A stretch of 42,377 nucleotides of DNA from Comamonadaceae bacterium (GTDB taxonomy: Bacteria > Pseudomonadota > Gammaproteobacteria > Burkholderiales > Burkholderiaceae_C): assembly GCA_947447615.1 (NCBI GenBank), contig CANFJQ010000008.1, positions 1 through 42,377 on the forward strand, given 5' to 3'. The notes under the pieces were generated by a model that worked only from the letters and a program-made list of their open reading frames with translations, ran no database searches and was not told where the DNA came from. Position numbers and translations under genes: made by a program. Every line of letters begins with the position of its first letter. Within the stretch, counting starts at the first letter, position 1. Of the stretch, positions 1 through 8,602 are shown one piece after another.

Positions 1-1235
1 CCACCCGCCGCGTATCGCTCAACGCGCGCGACCCGGCTTTTTATCGCAAGCCTAACGTCGCCTATGCCACCTTGCACGCGCAGTGCCCGTTGTTTTATTG
101 GGAGGAACAAGCGCAGTGGTTTTGCTGCGGCTATGCGCAGGTCAATAGCCTATTGCGCGACAAGCGCTTTGGGCGGCAGATACTGCATGTAGCCACGCGC
201 CAGGAACTGGGCCTGCCCGCGCCCGCGCAGCATTTGCGCGACTTTGACCAGGCCGAGCAATGGTCGCTGCTGTCGCTAGAGCCGCCCGAGCACACGCGCT
301 TGCGCACCATGGTCAACCGCGCATTTGTGTCCGGGCAGATCGCGCGCTTTCGCCCACAAATCGCCACGCTGGCGCATACGCTGATCGACGGCTTTGCCGC
401 CCAAGGCCATGCCGAATTGCTTGGCGACTTTGCCGACATCATCCCCGTCACCATCATCGCCCGCCTGCTGGGCGTGCCCGAGACGATGGGCCCGCAGCTG
501 CTGCGCTGGTCGCACGACTATGTGCGTATGTATATGTTTGGCCGCACCCATGCCGACGAACTGGCGGCCAACCAAGCAGCCGCCGAATTTGCCGCCTATG
601 TGCGCGCCCTGGTCGCGCAGCGGCGCAGCCAGCCGCAGAATGACCTGATCAGCAACATGGTCCGCAGCGACCGCGCTGGCCCGCCGATGACGGACGAAGA
701 ACTGGTCTCCACCATCATCGTGCTGCTCAACGCCGGCCACGAAGCCACGGTGCACCAAATCGGCAACGCGGTAACCACCATCCTGGACAGCGGGCTGGAC
801 CCGGCCACCTTGTTTGCCGACGACGCCGCCACCCAGGCCACGGTGGAAGAATGCCTGCGCATCTGCGCCCCGGTGCATATTTTTTCGCGTTATGCACTGG
901 AGGACGTGCAATTAGCCGAGGGCGTACACATCCAAAAAGGCCAAAGCATAGGCCTCATCCTGGCCGCCGCCAACCTTGACCCGCTGCAATTTACCGAGCC
1001 CCTGCGCTTTTGGCCGCAACGCGACCAAGGCGCCAACCTGTCCTTTGGCGCGGGCATCCACTTTTGCATAGGCGCCCCGCTGGCGCGGCTGGAGCTGCAA
1101 ATTGCGCTACCCATCCTCTTTGCCCGCCTGCCCGGCCTGCGCCTGGCGCAGCGGCCTGTGGTGAAAGATGTTTACCACTTTCATGGGCTGGAGCGGGTGG
1201 ACGTGGTTTGGGGGCAGGGCCGCCCTCTTGGGTAA
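1..1235 (+). CDS. Cytochrome P450 (5' end outside the window)
   Basis: Haem-thiolate monooxygenase, expected to hydroxylate a small organic or lipid substrate in the cytoplasm using electrons from a ferredoxin; the substrate cannot be told. The frame is open to the left edge (first full codon at base 3), and the residues before the first candidate start (TTG at 72) already look like P450 N-terminal sequence (NARDPAFYRKPNVAYATL), so the true start lies upstream. Visible motifs, numbered from base 72: the I-helix oxygen-binding stretch AGHEAT (about 223-228), the K-helix ExxR (EECLR) and the haem-binding loop FGAGIHFCIGAPLAR with the axial Cys near residue 332. Length and the absence of a membrane anchor fit a soluble class I bacterial P450. 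A gamma-glutamyltransferase-family gene follows after 90 bp on the same strand; no ferredoxin partner is visible. Confidence 0.95.
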   Translation, partial: TRRVSLNARDPAFYRKPNVAYATLHAQCPLFYWEEQAQWFCCGYAQVNSLLRDKRFGRQILHVATRQELGLPAPAQHLRDFDQAEQWSLLSLEPPEHTRLRTMVNRAFVSGQIARFRPQIATLAHTLIDGFAAQGHAELLGDFADIIPVTIIARLLGVPETMGPQLLRWSHDYVRMYMFGRTHADELAANQAAAEFAAYVRALVAQRRSQPQNDLISNMVRSDRAGPPMTDEELVSTIIVLLNAGHEATVHQIGNAVTTILDSGLDPATLFADDAATQATVEECLRICAPVHIFSRYALEDVQLAEGVHIQKGQSIGLILAAANLDPLQFTEPLRFWPQRDQGANLSFGAGIHFCIGAPLARLELQIALPILFARLPGLRLAQRPVVKDVYHFHGLERVDVVWGQGRPLG

Positions 1236-1325
1236 CCCTGATAATCGCTACCCCGGCATACGGCCATCTGCTGATGCCATCGGGTGACCAACGACAACTC
1301 AACAATTCATTTTCCCCCACCGCTT

Positions 1326-2948
1326 ATGAAAATCAACACCGGCCGCCCCGTGACCATGGGCCCTTCCTGCATGGTCACTTGCCCGCATTCTTTGGCATCG
1401 GCAGCGGGGGTGGACGTGCTGCGCGCTGGTGGCTCGGCGGTGGATGCGGCCATCGCCACTACCGCGGCTTTGGCGGTGCTCTACCCGCACATGACGGGCG
1501 TGGGCGGCGATGCGTTTTGGCTGATTTACGACGCCAAAACCAAGGCCGTGCGATACCTGGACGGCGGCGGGCGCGCTGCGGCCAGCGCCACGGTAGATTG
1601 GTACAAAAGCCAGGGCCACACGGAAATCCCGTTTCGCGGCATTCTGCCCGCCACCACCACCACACCCGGCGCCGTGGCCAGCTGGGCCGAGGCGCATGCC
1701 GCCTACGGCAAGCTGCCCCTGGCGCGCAATCTGCAAAGCGCGATCGGCTATGCGCGCGACGGCTTTCCGGTGACGGCCCGCTTGTCCGGCTTTATCGACG
1801 CCACCGCCAAAGACCTCGCGCCCCACGCCGAGACCATGGCCATCTTTATGCCGGACGGCAAAACCCCGCGCCCGGGCGCGCTTTTGCGCAACCCCGGCCT
1901 GGCCAAGACTTTGCAAGCCATTGCCGAGCGGGGCCGCGCCGGTTTTTACGAAGGCGAAGTAGGGCGCGAGCTGGCCCGCTTTGCCAAGGAAAAAGGCGGC
2001 TTGTTTACCGAGGCCGATCTGGCCGCGCAAACCGCGCGCTGGGGCGAACCCATTAGCGGCACCTACCGGGGCGTCCAAATTTTTGAAACGCCCGCGCCAA
2101 CGCAGGGCTTTACCGTGCTGGAAATGCTCAACCTGTTAGAGCCGTTGGCGCTGCACGCGCGCCCGCACTTGGGAGCAGACCATGTGCATTTGCTGGTGCA
2201 GGCCAAGCAGATCGCCTACCACGACCGCGACCGCCATCTGGCCGATCCGGCTTTTGCCGATGTGCCCATGGAGCGCCTGATTTCCAAAGCCTACGCCGAC
2301 GAGCGCCGCAGCCTAATAGACCCGGCGCGCGCCTTGCCCTGGGACAAAGTGCCGTCTTACGGCAGCCTGAGCGGCGACACCGTGTTTATCGCCACGGTGG
2401 ACGCCGAAGGCAATGCCGTGGCGCTGATTCACAGCCTGTATGGCGTGTTCGGCTCGGGCGTGGTGGCGGGCAATACCGGCGTGGTGCTGCAAAACCGCAG
2501 CGCCTATTTCAACCTGGACCCGACCCACCCCAACCACTTGCAGCCGGGCAAGACGCCGCTGCACACGCTGATTGCTTCTATCGCCTTCAAAGACGACAAA
2601 CTCTGGGGCGTGGTCGGTTGCATGGGCGCCGACGGGCAGCCGCAAATCCATTTGCAAACCTATATCAACCTGATTGACTACGGCTGCGACATCCAGGAAG
2701 CGCTGGAGGCGCCGCGTTGGCTGTCGGGCCGCTTTGGCCTGCTGGAGTCGCGCGACACCTTGCACATCGAGGCGCGTTTTCCTGCCGAGACGATTGCCGA
2801 GCTGGACCGGCGCGGCCACCTGCTCAACCGCTGGGGCGACTGGAACGAGTTTGCCGGCCATGCGCACGGCATCGTCATCGACCCGCAATCGGGCATGCGC
2901 TATGGCGGTTCCGATCCGCGCTCGGACGGCGCGGCTATCGGCTTCTAA
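1326..2948 (+). CDS. Gamma-glutamyltransferase family Ntn hydrolase
   Basis: Member of the gamma-glutamyltranspeptidase/acylase family, which matures by self-cleavage before a catalytic Thr. Signatures seen: N-terminal VLRAGGSAVDAAIATTAAL and the TGVGGDAFWLIYD loop, the predicted nucleophile in SGDTVFIATVD (Thr352 counted from 1326), then GSGVV and GKTPLHTL in the small-subunit part. I start at ATG 1326 because homology begins there; an in-frame GTG at 1284 would add 14 unlike residues. Neither has a good ribosome site. 540 aa is normal for the family. No signal peptide is seen, so it is probably cytoplasmic, closer to the YwrD-like branch than to periplasmic Ggt (family knowledge). The substrate (glutathione, another gamma-glutamyl amide, or an acyl amide) is unknown. 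Convergent with the acyl-CoA synthetase, 45 bp away. Confidence 0.88.
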   Translation: MKINTGRPVTMGPSCMVTCPHSLASAAGVDVLRAGGSAVDAAIATTAALAVLYPHMTGVGGDAFWLIYDAKTKAVRYLDGGGRAAASATVDWYKSQGHTEIPFRGILPATTTTPGAVASWAEAHAAYGKLPLARNLQSAIGYARDGFPVTARLSGFIDATAKDLAPHAETMAIFMPDGKTPRPGALLRNPGLAKTLQAIAERGRAGFYEGEVGRELARFAKEKGGLFTEADLAAQTARWGEPISGTYRGVQIFETPAPTQGFTVLEMLNLLEPLALHARPHLGADHVHLLVQAKQIAYHDRDRHLADPAFADVPMERLISKAYADERRSLIDPARALPWDKVPSYGSLSGDTVFIATVDAEGNAVALIHSLYGVFGSGVVAGNTGVVLQNRSAYFNLDPTHPNHLQPGKTPLHTLIASIAFKDDKLWGVVGCMGADGQPQIHLQTYINLIDYGCDIQEALEAPRWLSGRFGLLESRDTLHIEARFPAETIAELDRRGHLLNRWGDWNEFAGHAHGIVIDPQSGMRYGGSDPRSDGAAIGF

Positions 2949-2993
2949 GGGACCAGGCTTTGGAGGCCGGGTGCGCCTACTTAGCGTACTGCC

Positions 2994-4679
2994 TCAAGCC
3001 CACTGCACCGGTTGATTGGCTGCGTACCAAGCGTCCAAGCGAGGTTCAATGGCTTTTTCGATATTGGCGCGTTTGATTTTCATGGTCGGCGTGAGCATGC
3101 CGTTTTCGATTTGCCAAGGCTGCTCCGCTACGACGATGAATTTGAGTTTTTCATAGTCTGACACGTGGCTATTGACCTCGGCCAGTAGCGTCGTTAGCGC
3201 GCTTTGCACTTCGGCGCGCACCGCGGCGTCTTGTTGGCGCGGGCGCAGGTCCTCGGCCAGCACCACGATGGCAAATGCCGCCTCGTGGCTGGCGCCGCCG
3301 ACCAAAGACATTTCCACCAACGGATGGTTGTTGATGCGGTTTTCGATCGGTGCCGGCGCCACGTATTTACCCTTGCTGGTCTTGAAAAGCTCTTTCATGC
3401 GGCCGGTGATCTGCAGTTGGCCATCGGGCGCCAGAGAACCCAGATCGCCGGTGTGGAAAAAGCCGTCTTCGGTAAATGATTCGGCGTCCAAGTCCGGGCG
3501 CTTGTAGTAGCCGACCAATTGCCCGGGCGACTTGATCAAAATTTCCCCTTCCGGGCTGATGCGCACTTGCACGCCCGGGTTGGCCACGCCGACAAAGCCC
3601 GGCTCGCTAAAGCGCGGCGTAGCGGTGTGGGAATAGGCGAAGTCCTCGGTCATGCCCAGACCTTCGAGCAATTGCAGCCCCAGGCTGCGGTACCAGCGTA
3701 TCAGGTCGGCGGGCAGGGGCGCCGAGCCACTGAAGGCAGAAATCGTTTGGTCCAGGCCCAGGTTGGTGAGGATTTTTTTGGCGATTATTTTGTTCAGAAT
3801 CGGGATGCGCAGCAGCAGGTCCAGCTTTTTTTGCGGCATCTTGGCAAACACTGCTTGCTGAAACTTCAGCCACAAGCGTGGCACGGACACAAAAATCGTA
3901 GGCCGTGCGCGCTGCAAATCGGCCGCAAAGGTGTCTAGTGATTCGGCGAAAAACACATGCAACTGGCCGCTCACAAAGCTGGCGCATTCCACCACCGCAC
4001 GCTCAAACACATGCGCCAGCGGCAGGTACGACAGTACGCGGTGGACCTGGTTATCGCCCAGGTTTTGCGACATGCTTTGCGCCACAGCCAACTCGGTGGC
4101 GACGGTGATACGCTCAAAGCTGTGCATCACACCTTTGGGCTGGCCGGTGGAGCCGGAGGTGTAAATCAGCATCGCCAGGTCGGTACCCGCGCGCTGCGGC
4201 TGCCCGCCGATGGGCGCGCTGCGGGCGGTGATGGCGTCCCAGGTTTCGTACGGGGTGGCGGGTGCTAAGGGGAAGGCGATGCGTGGCATTGCGGCCGGAA
4301 CGCCGGGTTCTTGGTCCGGCCAGGTGTCCAACTTGCCGACAAACAGCAGGCTCGCTTCGCTGTGCTCCAGCACAAAGCGTATGGTTTGCGCGCTTTCCGT
4401 GGGGAAGATGGCCACGGTGGTGTAACCGGCCATCCAAATGGCCAATTCACTCATAAAGAAATGGGCGCAGTTTTTGGACAGGATGGCAATGCGCGCGCCG
4501 GGGTCAAAGCCCAGGCTTTGTAAATGGGTGGCCATGCGCCGCGCCTGGTCCAGGGTTTGCGCCCAGGTGTAGTCCACCACACGCCCGCCGCCTAATGGCT
4601 GGGTCAAGTACACCTGCTGGGCGCGCTCTCTCTCGTGCTGGTAAACAAAGTCAAGAATGAGCTTGGCGGGGTTGGTCAT
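2994..4679 (-). CDS. Long-chain fatty-acid-CoA ligase (AMP-binding, FAA1/FadD15 type)
   Basis: Adenylate-forming enzyme that activates a long-chain fatty acid with ATP and CoA, feeding beta-oxidation or lipid synthesis. The phosphate-binding loop LIYTSGSTGQPKGVMH is at residues 171-186; further conserved blocks are GLGMTEDFAY (the A5 region), the FHTGDLGSL motif with the ribose-binding Asp, and GRMKELFKTSKGKYVAPAPI near the C-terminal hinge. 561 aa matches the FAA1-like branch (typically about 550-650 aa) rather than E. coli FadD. ATG at 4679 is preceded by AGGAG at a good distance. No membrane segment or signal peptide is obvious. It is transcribed away from the M48 protease gene and looks monocistronic. 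Exact chain-length preference cannot be read from sequence. Confidence 0.93.
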   Translation of the reverse strand: MTNPAKLILDFVYQHERERAQQVYLTQPLGGGRVVDYTWAQTLDQARRMATHLQSLGFDPGARIAILSKNCAHFFMSELAIWMAGYTTVAIFPTESAQTIRFVLEHSEASLLFVGKLDTWPDQEPGVPAAMPRIAFPLAPATPYETWDAITARSAPIGGQPQRAGTDLAMLIYTSGSTGQPKGVMHSFERITVATELAVAQSMSQNLGDNQVHRVLSYLPLAHVFERAVVECASFVSGQLHVFFAESLDTFAADLQRARPTIFVSVPRLWLKFQQAVFAKMPQKKLDLLLRIPILNKIIAKKILTNLGLDQTISAFSGSAPLPADLIRWYRSLGLQLLEGLGMTEDFAYSHTATPRFSEPGFVGVANPGVQVRISPEGEILIKSPGQLVGYYKRPDLDAESFTEDGFFHTGDLGSLAPDGQLQITGRMKELFKTSKGKYVAPAPIENRINNHPLVEMSLVGGASHEAAFAIVVLAEDLRPRQQDAAVRAEVQSALTTLLAEVNSHVSDYEKLKFIVVAEQPWQIENGMLTPTMKIKRANIEKAIEPRLDAWYAANQPVQWA

Positions 4680-5015
4680 TGGGGGAGTCTCCTTCGGGGT
4701 GGGGGCGAATGCAAATTCATTCTAGGGTGAGTTGGTCACGTGTCACGAAAGCCCTGACCGGGGGCAAGCCCGCTAAGCCCAGAGATCGTGAAGTGCGAAC
4801 GATTGTCAAATTTGCAATCAAAATAGATATGATGCAAAGCCCAGCGCCATGTGGCGCCCCCACACCACGGAGAACCGCCCACTATGGCCCCTGCGGCAAA
4901 GACTTTGAAGTGCCTGGTGGCTCGGCTACCGGTCCGTTTGAAGCCAAGCCATGGCCAGGGTTTGCAACGTGTCACGCAGCGGACAAGGGGCAATCCCCTG
5001 CTTCAGGGCTGAGAC
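4680..5015. other. Gene-free divergent intergenic region
   Basis: This 336-bp stretch separates the divergent acyl-CoA synthetase and M48 protease genes and should carry the promoters for both. The open frame across it on the plus strand has no recognisable protein content, so I leave it non-coding. It contains a candidate plus-strand promoter at 4803-4833, a small hairpin (GCGCC/GGCGC, 4844-4857), and a 10-bp direct repeat ACGTGTCACG at 4738-4747 and 4967-4976. Each copy of the repeat is followed by a similar G-run/C-run segment. No terminator is needed here and none is seen. Confidence 0.6.
4803..4833 (+). promoter_or_regulatory. Candidate promoter for the M48-lemA-RDD genes
   Basis: TTGTCA (4803-4808) and TATGAT (4828-4833) resemble sigma-70 boxes in the only AT-rich part of the intergenic region. 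The 19-bp spacer is longer than the optimal 17, so the assignment is weak. It would give an mRNA leader of about 175 nt before the M48 gene. Confidence 0.3.
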
Positions 5016-6968
5016 ATGAATTTTTTCGAGCAACAAACCCAAGCACGACGGCGCACCGGCTGGCTAGTGTGTGGCTATGTGCTCGGCCTGGCGCTGGTGG
5101 TCTATGCAGTCTTTGTCGTCACTACGTGGTCACTGCCCTTGACCATCGCGTTTGGCCACCCCATCAGCCCGCTTGCACCGGCCTGGTTCGCGGCGGGCGC
5201 AGGCACGCTGCTGGTGGCGTGCACCTACCTGGGCTGGCGCAATACCGATGGCGCTGCTCTGGCGCAAGCCATGGGTGCTAAGGAGCTCGCCCTTGGCACG
5301 GTCGATGCGGGCGAACGCCTATACCTCAACGTGGTGCAGGAGATGGCGATTGCCGCAGGCTGTGCAGTCCCTGTAACCTTTGTGTTTGAGGACGCAGCTA
5401 TCAATGCGTTTGCCGCTGGTGGCGGGCCGGATACCGCCGTGATCGCCGTATCGCGCGGCGCCCTGACGCATTTGACGCGCCACGAGTTACAAGCCTTGGT
5501 AGCGCATGAATTCAGCCATATTTTCAATGGCGATATGCGGCTCCATATGCGCATGCTGGGCGCCTTGGCGGGTTTGATGTGGATCGGTGTGGCAGGCCGG
5601 GTGGCGTGGCACAGCCGCCGGGCGCAGTGGCTGGTGGTGGGCGCTTTGCTGATGGTGGTGGGTGGCATCGGACTGGTGGTAGCGCAACTCATCAAAAGTG
5701 CGGTGGCGCGTCAACGCGAGTACCTGGCTGATGCCTGCGCCGTACAGTTCACCCGCAATCCATCCGGGCTCTATCGGACCTTGTGCAAAGTCGATCGACT
5801 CGGTGCGGCATCTAGGCCGGCGCTCGATACGTCCCCGATGCGGGAGCCGGGAGCGCCCATGTCGCAGTGGTTTGCGCAGGACGACGCCGAGCCCGCGCTG
5901 CAGATGGCGGCCCTGAAGCAGGCGATATGTGCGCAACTCATGGGACATTTCTTTTTTGCACCCACCGGCGCGTTTGCACTGGGCGATTGGCTGGCCACCC
6001 ATCCCTCGGTGGCTGACCGCTTGCACGCGATCGATCCGCAAGGTCAACTCGCGTCGGCCCCGCGGGTGCAGTCACCGGCCCAAAAAGCCAAGCCATTGGC
6101 GCCACTACCCAAGCCCCGTTTGCATATTGCCGACGGCGCGCCTATTGCTTTTGTCGCAACCGCTGGCGCGGAGCGCGGCGCCGACTACCGCAGTGCGCTG
6201 GACATTGCTGCGGCATTGCGCCAGCGAATTCCACCGTCGCTGCGCAGTGTTTTGAATTTCCCCGGCGGCGCCAGCGCCGTGGTGCAAGGTTTGTTGCTCA
6301 GTGCACGCCCCTTTGTGCGAAGCGCCCAGCGCGACATTTTGATGGAACACAGCAATCTGGTGATGGTCGATGCGGCCTTGCGAGCCCAGGCGCAAATGGT
6401 GGATTTGCCCCAAGTACTGCGCCTGCCCTTGTTGGATTTGGCCTTGCCAGCGCTGCGTTCTTTGGCTCCACCAGAGCAAGAAGCCCTTCTAAAAACCGTC
6501 CATTTGCTGGTGCTGGCCGATGGCAATGTAAACGCTTTTGAATTGATGACCCAGGTGTTGCTGCAACGCGTGCTGCGGCCAGAGCCCCTCGCACGGACTA
6601 CGGGCACGGCAGCGCAGCATATGCGGGTGGTGTTGTCCTACATCGCCTACTGCGGTGCACGCGGCGAGGTACAAGCGGCCCATCAGGCTTACCAGGAGGC
6701 ACTACGCCAAGTGCCGCAGCTCTCGCTGCGTGATCTCCTGGCGCTGCAAGAGTGCAAGCCCCAATCCGTGCGCCACAGCATGCTGGCCTTGTCCGGCCTG
6801 TCGCCCTTAGACAAGCAACGCTATGTGGCCTTGGTGCAGGCCTGTGCCATGCGCGACCAGGTGGTGCGCGTCTCGGAATGGGAAATTGTGCGGGTGGTGT
6901 GCCAATGCCTGGAGGTGCACTGCCCGCTGGCACCGCCGGGCCTAGATACCCGGATTTTTATCAGTTAA
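5016..6968 (+). CDS. Membrane-bound M48 family metalloprotease
   Basis: Zinc peptidase of the HtpX/Ste24 (M48) family, predicted to sit in the inner membrane with the catalytic domain in the cytoplasm. The zinc motif HEFSH is at residues 164-168 in the context LVAHEFSHIFNGD, and the third ligand is expected in REYLADACAVQF (Glu235). Hydrophobic segments are near residues 15-37 and 55-72, before the protease domain, and around 180-195 and 205-226, inside it. At 650 aa it is more than twice as long as HtpX (about 290 aa). The extra C-terminal half (about 350-650) is mostly helical-looking and includes LLVLADGNVNAFE, reminiscent of TerB-like acidic helical domains (weak inference). It is followed after 12 bp by lemA, a pairing often seen for M48 proteases and LemA proteins. 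A role in membrane-protein quality control is inferred. Confidence 0.9.
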   Translation: MNFFEQQTQARRRTGWLVCGYVLGLALVVYAVFVVTTWSLPLTIAFGHPISPLAPAWFAAGAGTLLVACTYLGWRNTDGAALAQAMGAKELALGTVDAGERLYLNVVQEMAIAAGCAVPVTFVFEDAAINAFAAGGGPDTAVIAVSRGALTHLTRHELQALVAHEFSHIFNGDMRLHMRMLGALAGLMWIGVAGRVAWHSRRAQWLVVGALLMVVGGIGLVVAQLIKSAVARQREYLADACAVQFTRNPSGLYRTLCKVDRLGAASRPALDTSPMREPGAPMSQWFAQDDAEPALQMAALKQAICAQLMGHFFFAPTGAFALGDWLATHPSVADRLHAIDPQGQLASAPRVQSPAQKAKPLAPLPKPRLHIADGAPIAFVATAGAERGADYRSALDIAAALRQRIPPSLRSVLNFPGGASAVVQGLLLSARPFVRSAQRDILMEHSNLVMVDAALRAQAQMVDLPQVLRLPLLDLALPALRSLAPPEQEALLKTVHLLVLADGNVNAFELMTQVLLQRVLRPEPLARTTGTAAQHMRVVLSYIAYCGARGEVQAAHQAYQEALRQVPQLSLRDLLALQECKPQSVRHSMLALSGLSPLDKQRYVALVQACAMRDQVVRVSEWEIVRVVCQCLEVHCPLAPPGLDTRIFIS

Positions 6969-6980
6969 CGAGGAGGAACT

Positions 6981-7571
6981 ATGTTTGAAAAGTGGTGGGT
7001 AATTATCGTCGCGCTTGCCGCGCTGCTGGTATGGGCTGTGGTGGCTCATAACCATTTGGTGGAACTGCGCAATCGGTTTCAAAATGCATTTGCGCAAATT
7101 GACGTGCAACTCAAACGCCGCTACGAGCTCATTCCCAACTTGGTAGAAAGCGCTAAGGCATCGATGGCGCATGAGCGTGCTACTTTGCTGGAGGTGATAG
7201 CTGCGCGCAATACCGCCGACAGTGCGCGCCAATACGCCGCGCAGCAGCCTGGCGATGGGCAGGCACTGCGCGCACTCGCGCAAGCTGAAAGCGCCATGGG
7301 CGCGGCATGGGGGCGCTTTATGGCCGTGTCGGAAGCCTATCCCGACCTCAAGGCCAACCAAACATTAGGGCAGTTGATGGAGGAATTGGCCGCCACTGAA
7401 AACCGTGTGGGCTTCGCACGTCAGGCCTTCAATGACGCCGTCATGTTTTACAACACGGCCCGGCAAAGTTTCCCCACACATCTGATAGCCAATCACTATG
7501 CCTTCGGGCCCGCGGAGTTGTTGCAAGTTGACAACCCCGAAGAGCGCAAGGCAGTGCGGGTGGCGTTTTAA
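6981..7571 (+). CDS. lemA: LemA family protein
   Basis: LemA-family protein: one N-terminal membrane helix (about residues 4-25, WWVIIVALAALLVWAVVA) followed by a helical domain with the family hallmark RNRFQNAFAQIDVQLKRRYE, then LIPNLVE. The rest matches the family pattern (LMEELAATENRVGFARQAFNDAV, continuing to the NTARQSFP region). 196 aa is the usual length. The start is secured by a strong ribosome site, GAGGAGG, just before ATG 6981. The molecular function of the family is not established. Here it lies between an M48 protease and an RDD membrane protein on one strand with short gaps, so the three are probably one operon, and LemA may be a partner or substrate adaptor of the protease (inference). 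Confidence 0.93.
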   Translation: MFEKWWVIIVALAALLVWAVVAHNHLVELRNRFQNAFAQIDVQLKRRYELIPNLVESAKASMAHERATLLEVIAARNTADSARQYAAQQPGDGQALRALAQAESAMGAAWGRFMAVSEAYPDLKANQTLGQLMEELAATENRVGFARQAFNDAVMFYNTARQSFPTHLIANHYAFGPAELLQVDNPEERKAVRVAF

Positions 7572-7609
7572 ACGGCCCGCTTTATGACGATTCTTTGGGG
7601 GGTTAAAAA

Positions 7610-8176
7610 TTGCCTATCTATGCATCCCGACGCCAGCGCATTAGCGCAGCCTTCATTGATTCCATCATTCTTGCGCCCATTGCAATAGTCACAGGGCTTG
7701 TTTTTTTATATTTGCCAACCCTATTTGTCGTCGTGGGGCTCTATTTGTGCATGGTCCCGACTTTGTATTTGGTGGTATTTACCGTGCGATCGGGTCAAAC
7801 ACCAGGCAGGCGCTGGTTGGGCCAAAAGGTGACTCGCCCTGACGGCCAACTGCTGTCTTACCGCGCAGCATTTTTAAGGGAGATCGCTTCCCTTGTGAAT
7901 GGCATACTTGTTTGGTTCCATGGACTGTACCTTGTCGGCATGATGAAGCGGCTCCACTTGCCGATTTTGGGGCTGGAAAAAGCCTTGGAATTGTCCGCTG
8001 AATTACCTCGCTCGGGTCTAGATTCCCTCTCTGATGCCGTTTACTGGTTTGTATGGATATCCTTAGCCTGCACGTTTTTAAATGAAAAAAAGCGTAGCCT
8101 GGAAGACTTTTTGTCGGGCTCGGTGTTGGTGGTGGAGGCTAGCGAAAGCGCCGATGGGCTTGCCAGGGGCAGTTAA
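7610..8176 (+). CDS. RDD family membrane protein
   Basis: Multi-helix inner-membrane protein of the RDD family. Features seen: the N-terminal RRQRISAAFIDSI block carrying the family Arg and Asp, hydrophobic segments near residues 18-36 and 37-57, the conserved loop SGQTPGRRWLGQKV (61-74), a third segment around 95-112, and a final one near 140-157 followed by EKKRSLEDFLSGSVLVV, the equivalent of the family Asp motif. I use TTG 7610 because a G-run (7597-7602) precedes it at a suitable distance; ATG 7620 is not in this frame. The gene is visibly more AT-rich than its neighbours, with TTT-rich runs around 7697-7745, which could mark a separate origin. Function of RDD proteins is mostly unknown; transport has been proposed for some. 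Confidence 0.82.
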   Translation: MPIYASRRQRISAAFIDSIILAPIAIVTGLVFLYLPTLFVVVGLYLCMVPTLYLVVFTVRSGQTPGRRWLGQKVTRPDGQLLSYRAAFLREIASLVNGILVWFHGLYLVGMMKRLHLPILGLEKALELSAELPRSGLDSLSDAVYWFVWISLACTFLNEKKRSLEDFLSGSVLVVEASESADGLARGS

Positions 8177-8235
8177 GCCTTAGGCGCAGACTTACCTTCG
8201 CGGCGCCTCACTCATCCCTGAAAAATGATTTCTTT

Positions 8236-8263
8236 TTGTGGAAAATGGTTTATTTAATAGAAT
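8236..8263 (+). promoter_or_regulatory. Candidate promoter of the small lysine-rich protein
   Basis: TTGTGG (8236-8241), a 16-bp spacer and TAGAAT (8258-8263) lie in an AT-rich stretch 45 bp before the small exported-protein gene. This suggests the small gene can be transcribed independently of the RDD gene. Sequence match only. Confidence 0.35.
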
Positions 8264-8308
8264 GGAACGTGAATATCCATTTTTTGTTGGAAAAGCTTTT
8301 TCTTAGCG

Positions 8309-8560
8309 ATGATGGCTGCTATTGACAAAATCTCCCTGTTTCGACGCCCTTTGGCCATGCTTGGGTTGCTACTTGCCGTGGTGCTAGCGCAACCCGCCTT
8401 GGCTTACAAAACCGAGCGCGTCTGCGAAATGACCGAGCAGACGGCCAAAGCCAAGCCCCGCAAAGTTTGTAAAACCTTTTTGGTCATGACCGAAGCCCAA
8501 AAGGCGGCGACTGGTAAAAAAGAAGAAAAGAAAGAAGAGAAAAAAGGCGGCCACCACTAG
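8309..8560 (+). CDS. Small exported lysine-rich protein of unknown function
   Basis: 83-residue hypothetical protein. It starts with a typical Sec signal peptide (charged start, hydrophobic core LAMLGLLLAVVLA, then QPALA before the likely cleavage site near residue 32). The mature part of about 50 residues has two Cys (RVCEMTE and RKVCKTF) that could form a disulfide, and ends in a strongly charged tail, KKEEKKEEKKGGHH, whose terminal GGHH could bind metal (inference). I recognise no family. The start is chosen at the first of two adjacent ATG codons; the signal peptide supports either. It sits between the RDD gene and the convergent ABC-F gene, 42 bp from the latter's stop. Confidence 0.7.
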   Translation: MMAAIDKISLFRRPLAMLGLLLAVVLAQPALAYKTERVCEMTEQTAKAKPRKVCKTFLVMTEAQKAATGKKEEKKEEKKGGHH

Positions 8561-8602
8561 TCGCCCGGGCACGCTATTGAGGCAGCTTGCTTTATCGCGG
8601 CC

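Noticed and set aside
1010-2056. 348-codon plus-strand frame overlapping the P450 end and the transferase start
   Set aside because: Arg/Gly/Pro-rich out-of-frame translation; both real genes occupy the region.
4679-5281. 200-codon open frame through the acyl-CoA synthetase/M48 intergenic region
   Set aside because: Overlaps the M48 start in another frame and shows no protein-like segment or ribosome site.
8182-8208. Terminator after the RDD gene (AGGCGC/GCGCCT stem)
   Set aside because: 15-base loop and no T-run; too weak to call.
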